A DNA stretch of 64,000 bases, from positions 248,001 to 312,000 of the forward strand of contig WOFQ01000010.1 in NCBI GenBank assembly GCA_012184525.1, read 5' to 3'. This DNA is from Xenoacremonium recifei (lineage: Eukaryota; Ascomycota; Sordariomycetes; Hypocreales; Nectriaceae). Of the stretch, positions 63,523 to 64,000 are shown piece after piece (the first letter of the stretch is position 1; every line of letters begins with the position of its first letter). Both the position numbers and the translations under genes were made by a program. Under the pieces are notes generated by a model. The model did no database searches. It worked only from the letters and a program-made list of their open reading frames with translations, and was not told the DNA's origin.

Positions 63523-64000
63523 TGATGTACATGACTTGGAGGATCTCATGGAAAGATTGAAGAGTACTCACAGCTCAAAGCAACAGAAAGAATTGCTCCC
63601 TCTCCATTTCTCATCAATGTTCACTGCTCGGCTGGTTTGCCAGATGCTTGCGGCTCTAACATGGATCACCCCTCCTACTCGCGAGTATCGCCGAAGACCC
63701 AGTTCAGAATGCAAGACAGAACCTTGAATAAGCGCTATTGTTTTCTTGTGCCCGGCTAAAGCGCCAGCTCCCATGTGAATGGCTGCAGAACCGGTGAGGA
63801 TACTGCCCCCAACTGGCAGACCGAGTGCAGCTGACATCTTGTACTTGCATTTCCGTGGATGCACGTTGGTGTAAAAAGTCCCGAATGGCAACACTTTGGA
63901 CATTTTGAGGCCTCCCATATATGCGGATCCCTTTCCTAGTATTGATTGCCTCTTGAATTTTTACATAAACATGTCCCTTGGTAGGCTCGAGGACCAGGCG
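63523..64000. other. Window end, no supported gene
   Basis: A minus-strand frame at 63568-63918 (116 residues with GGSILTGSAAIHMGAGALAG) reads like protein in places, but it has no splice support, domain or clear start. It could be part of a gene running off the window, or chance. Confidence 0.35.

Noticed and set aside
63568..63918. Minus-strand frame at the window end as a gene
   Set aside because: No domain or splice context; kept only as a low-confidence remark.
1..64000. CRISPR array, bacterial operon signals or prophage genes
   Set aside because: No repeat-spacer array, no ribosome binding sites and no phage genes; gene structure is fungal throughout.

Overview
The window is nuclear DNA from a filamentous ascomycete (Pezizomycotina, most likely a Sordariomycete). 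The signs are short GT-AG introns (mostly 48-90 nt, often inside conserved motifs), several Zn2Cys6 regulators, a PTH11-like seven-helix protein, an NRAMP transporter and a P450. No genus can be fixed from sequence alone. I rebuilt 24 spliced protein-coding genes by joining reading frames at consensus splice sites. For each one I checked that the exon lengths add up to a whole number of codons. The exception is the gene at 56094-57063, whose last splice is unresolved.

Layout. 1-14.9 kb is mostly conserved housekeeping: the 3' part of a carotenoid oxygenase, ISU1 (Fe-S scaffold), UBP14 (deubiquitinase), MAD2 (spindle checkpoint), an unknown seven-helix membrane protein, DBP3 (rRNA helicase) and RFT1 (N-glycan lipid precursor handling). 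15.5-23.7 kb is a same-strand block: NRAMP metal transporter, SAM methyltransferase, formaldehyde-dehydrogenase-like zinc enzyme and a cytochrome P450. A 3.6 kb gene-free stretch follows. 27-35 kb holds a PTH11-like protein, a Rieske/AIF-like flavoprotein and a coiled-coil protein. 35-42 kb has two Zn2Cys6 regulators around an Old Yellow Enzyme, with a clustered repeat motif in the shared promoter. 43-49 kb has a signal-peptide-bearing membrane protein of unknown function and an ArsB/NhaD-type permease. 49.8-63.5 kb looks accessory: a ferredoxin-reductase-like protein, a sugar porter, a Zn2Cys6 regulator with polyglutamine, a four-helix membrane protein, a foldback (MITE-like) element, a large FAD oxidoreductase, and a divergent Zn2Cys6 regulator.

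How genes may work together (inference). The P450 and the formaldehyde-dehydrogenase-like enzyme, next to a methyltransferase, could form an O-demethylation and formaldehyde-disposal unit. The regulator/Old Yellow Enzyme pair and the FAD-oxidoreductase/regulator pair each have the shape of a small pathway with its own divergent regulator. The most unusual signals are the 54-nt, stop-free, frame-preserving intron inside the zinc cluster of the last regulator, the foldback element at 57.5-58.0 kb with its flanking diverged direct repeats, and the four-copy TTCGTCCG cluster at 37.4-37.5 kb.
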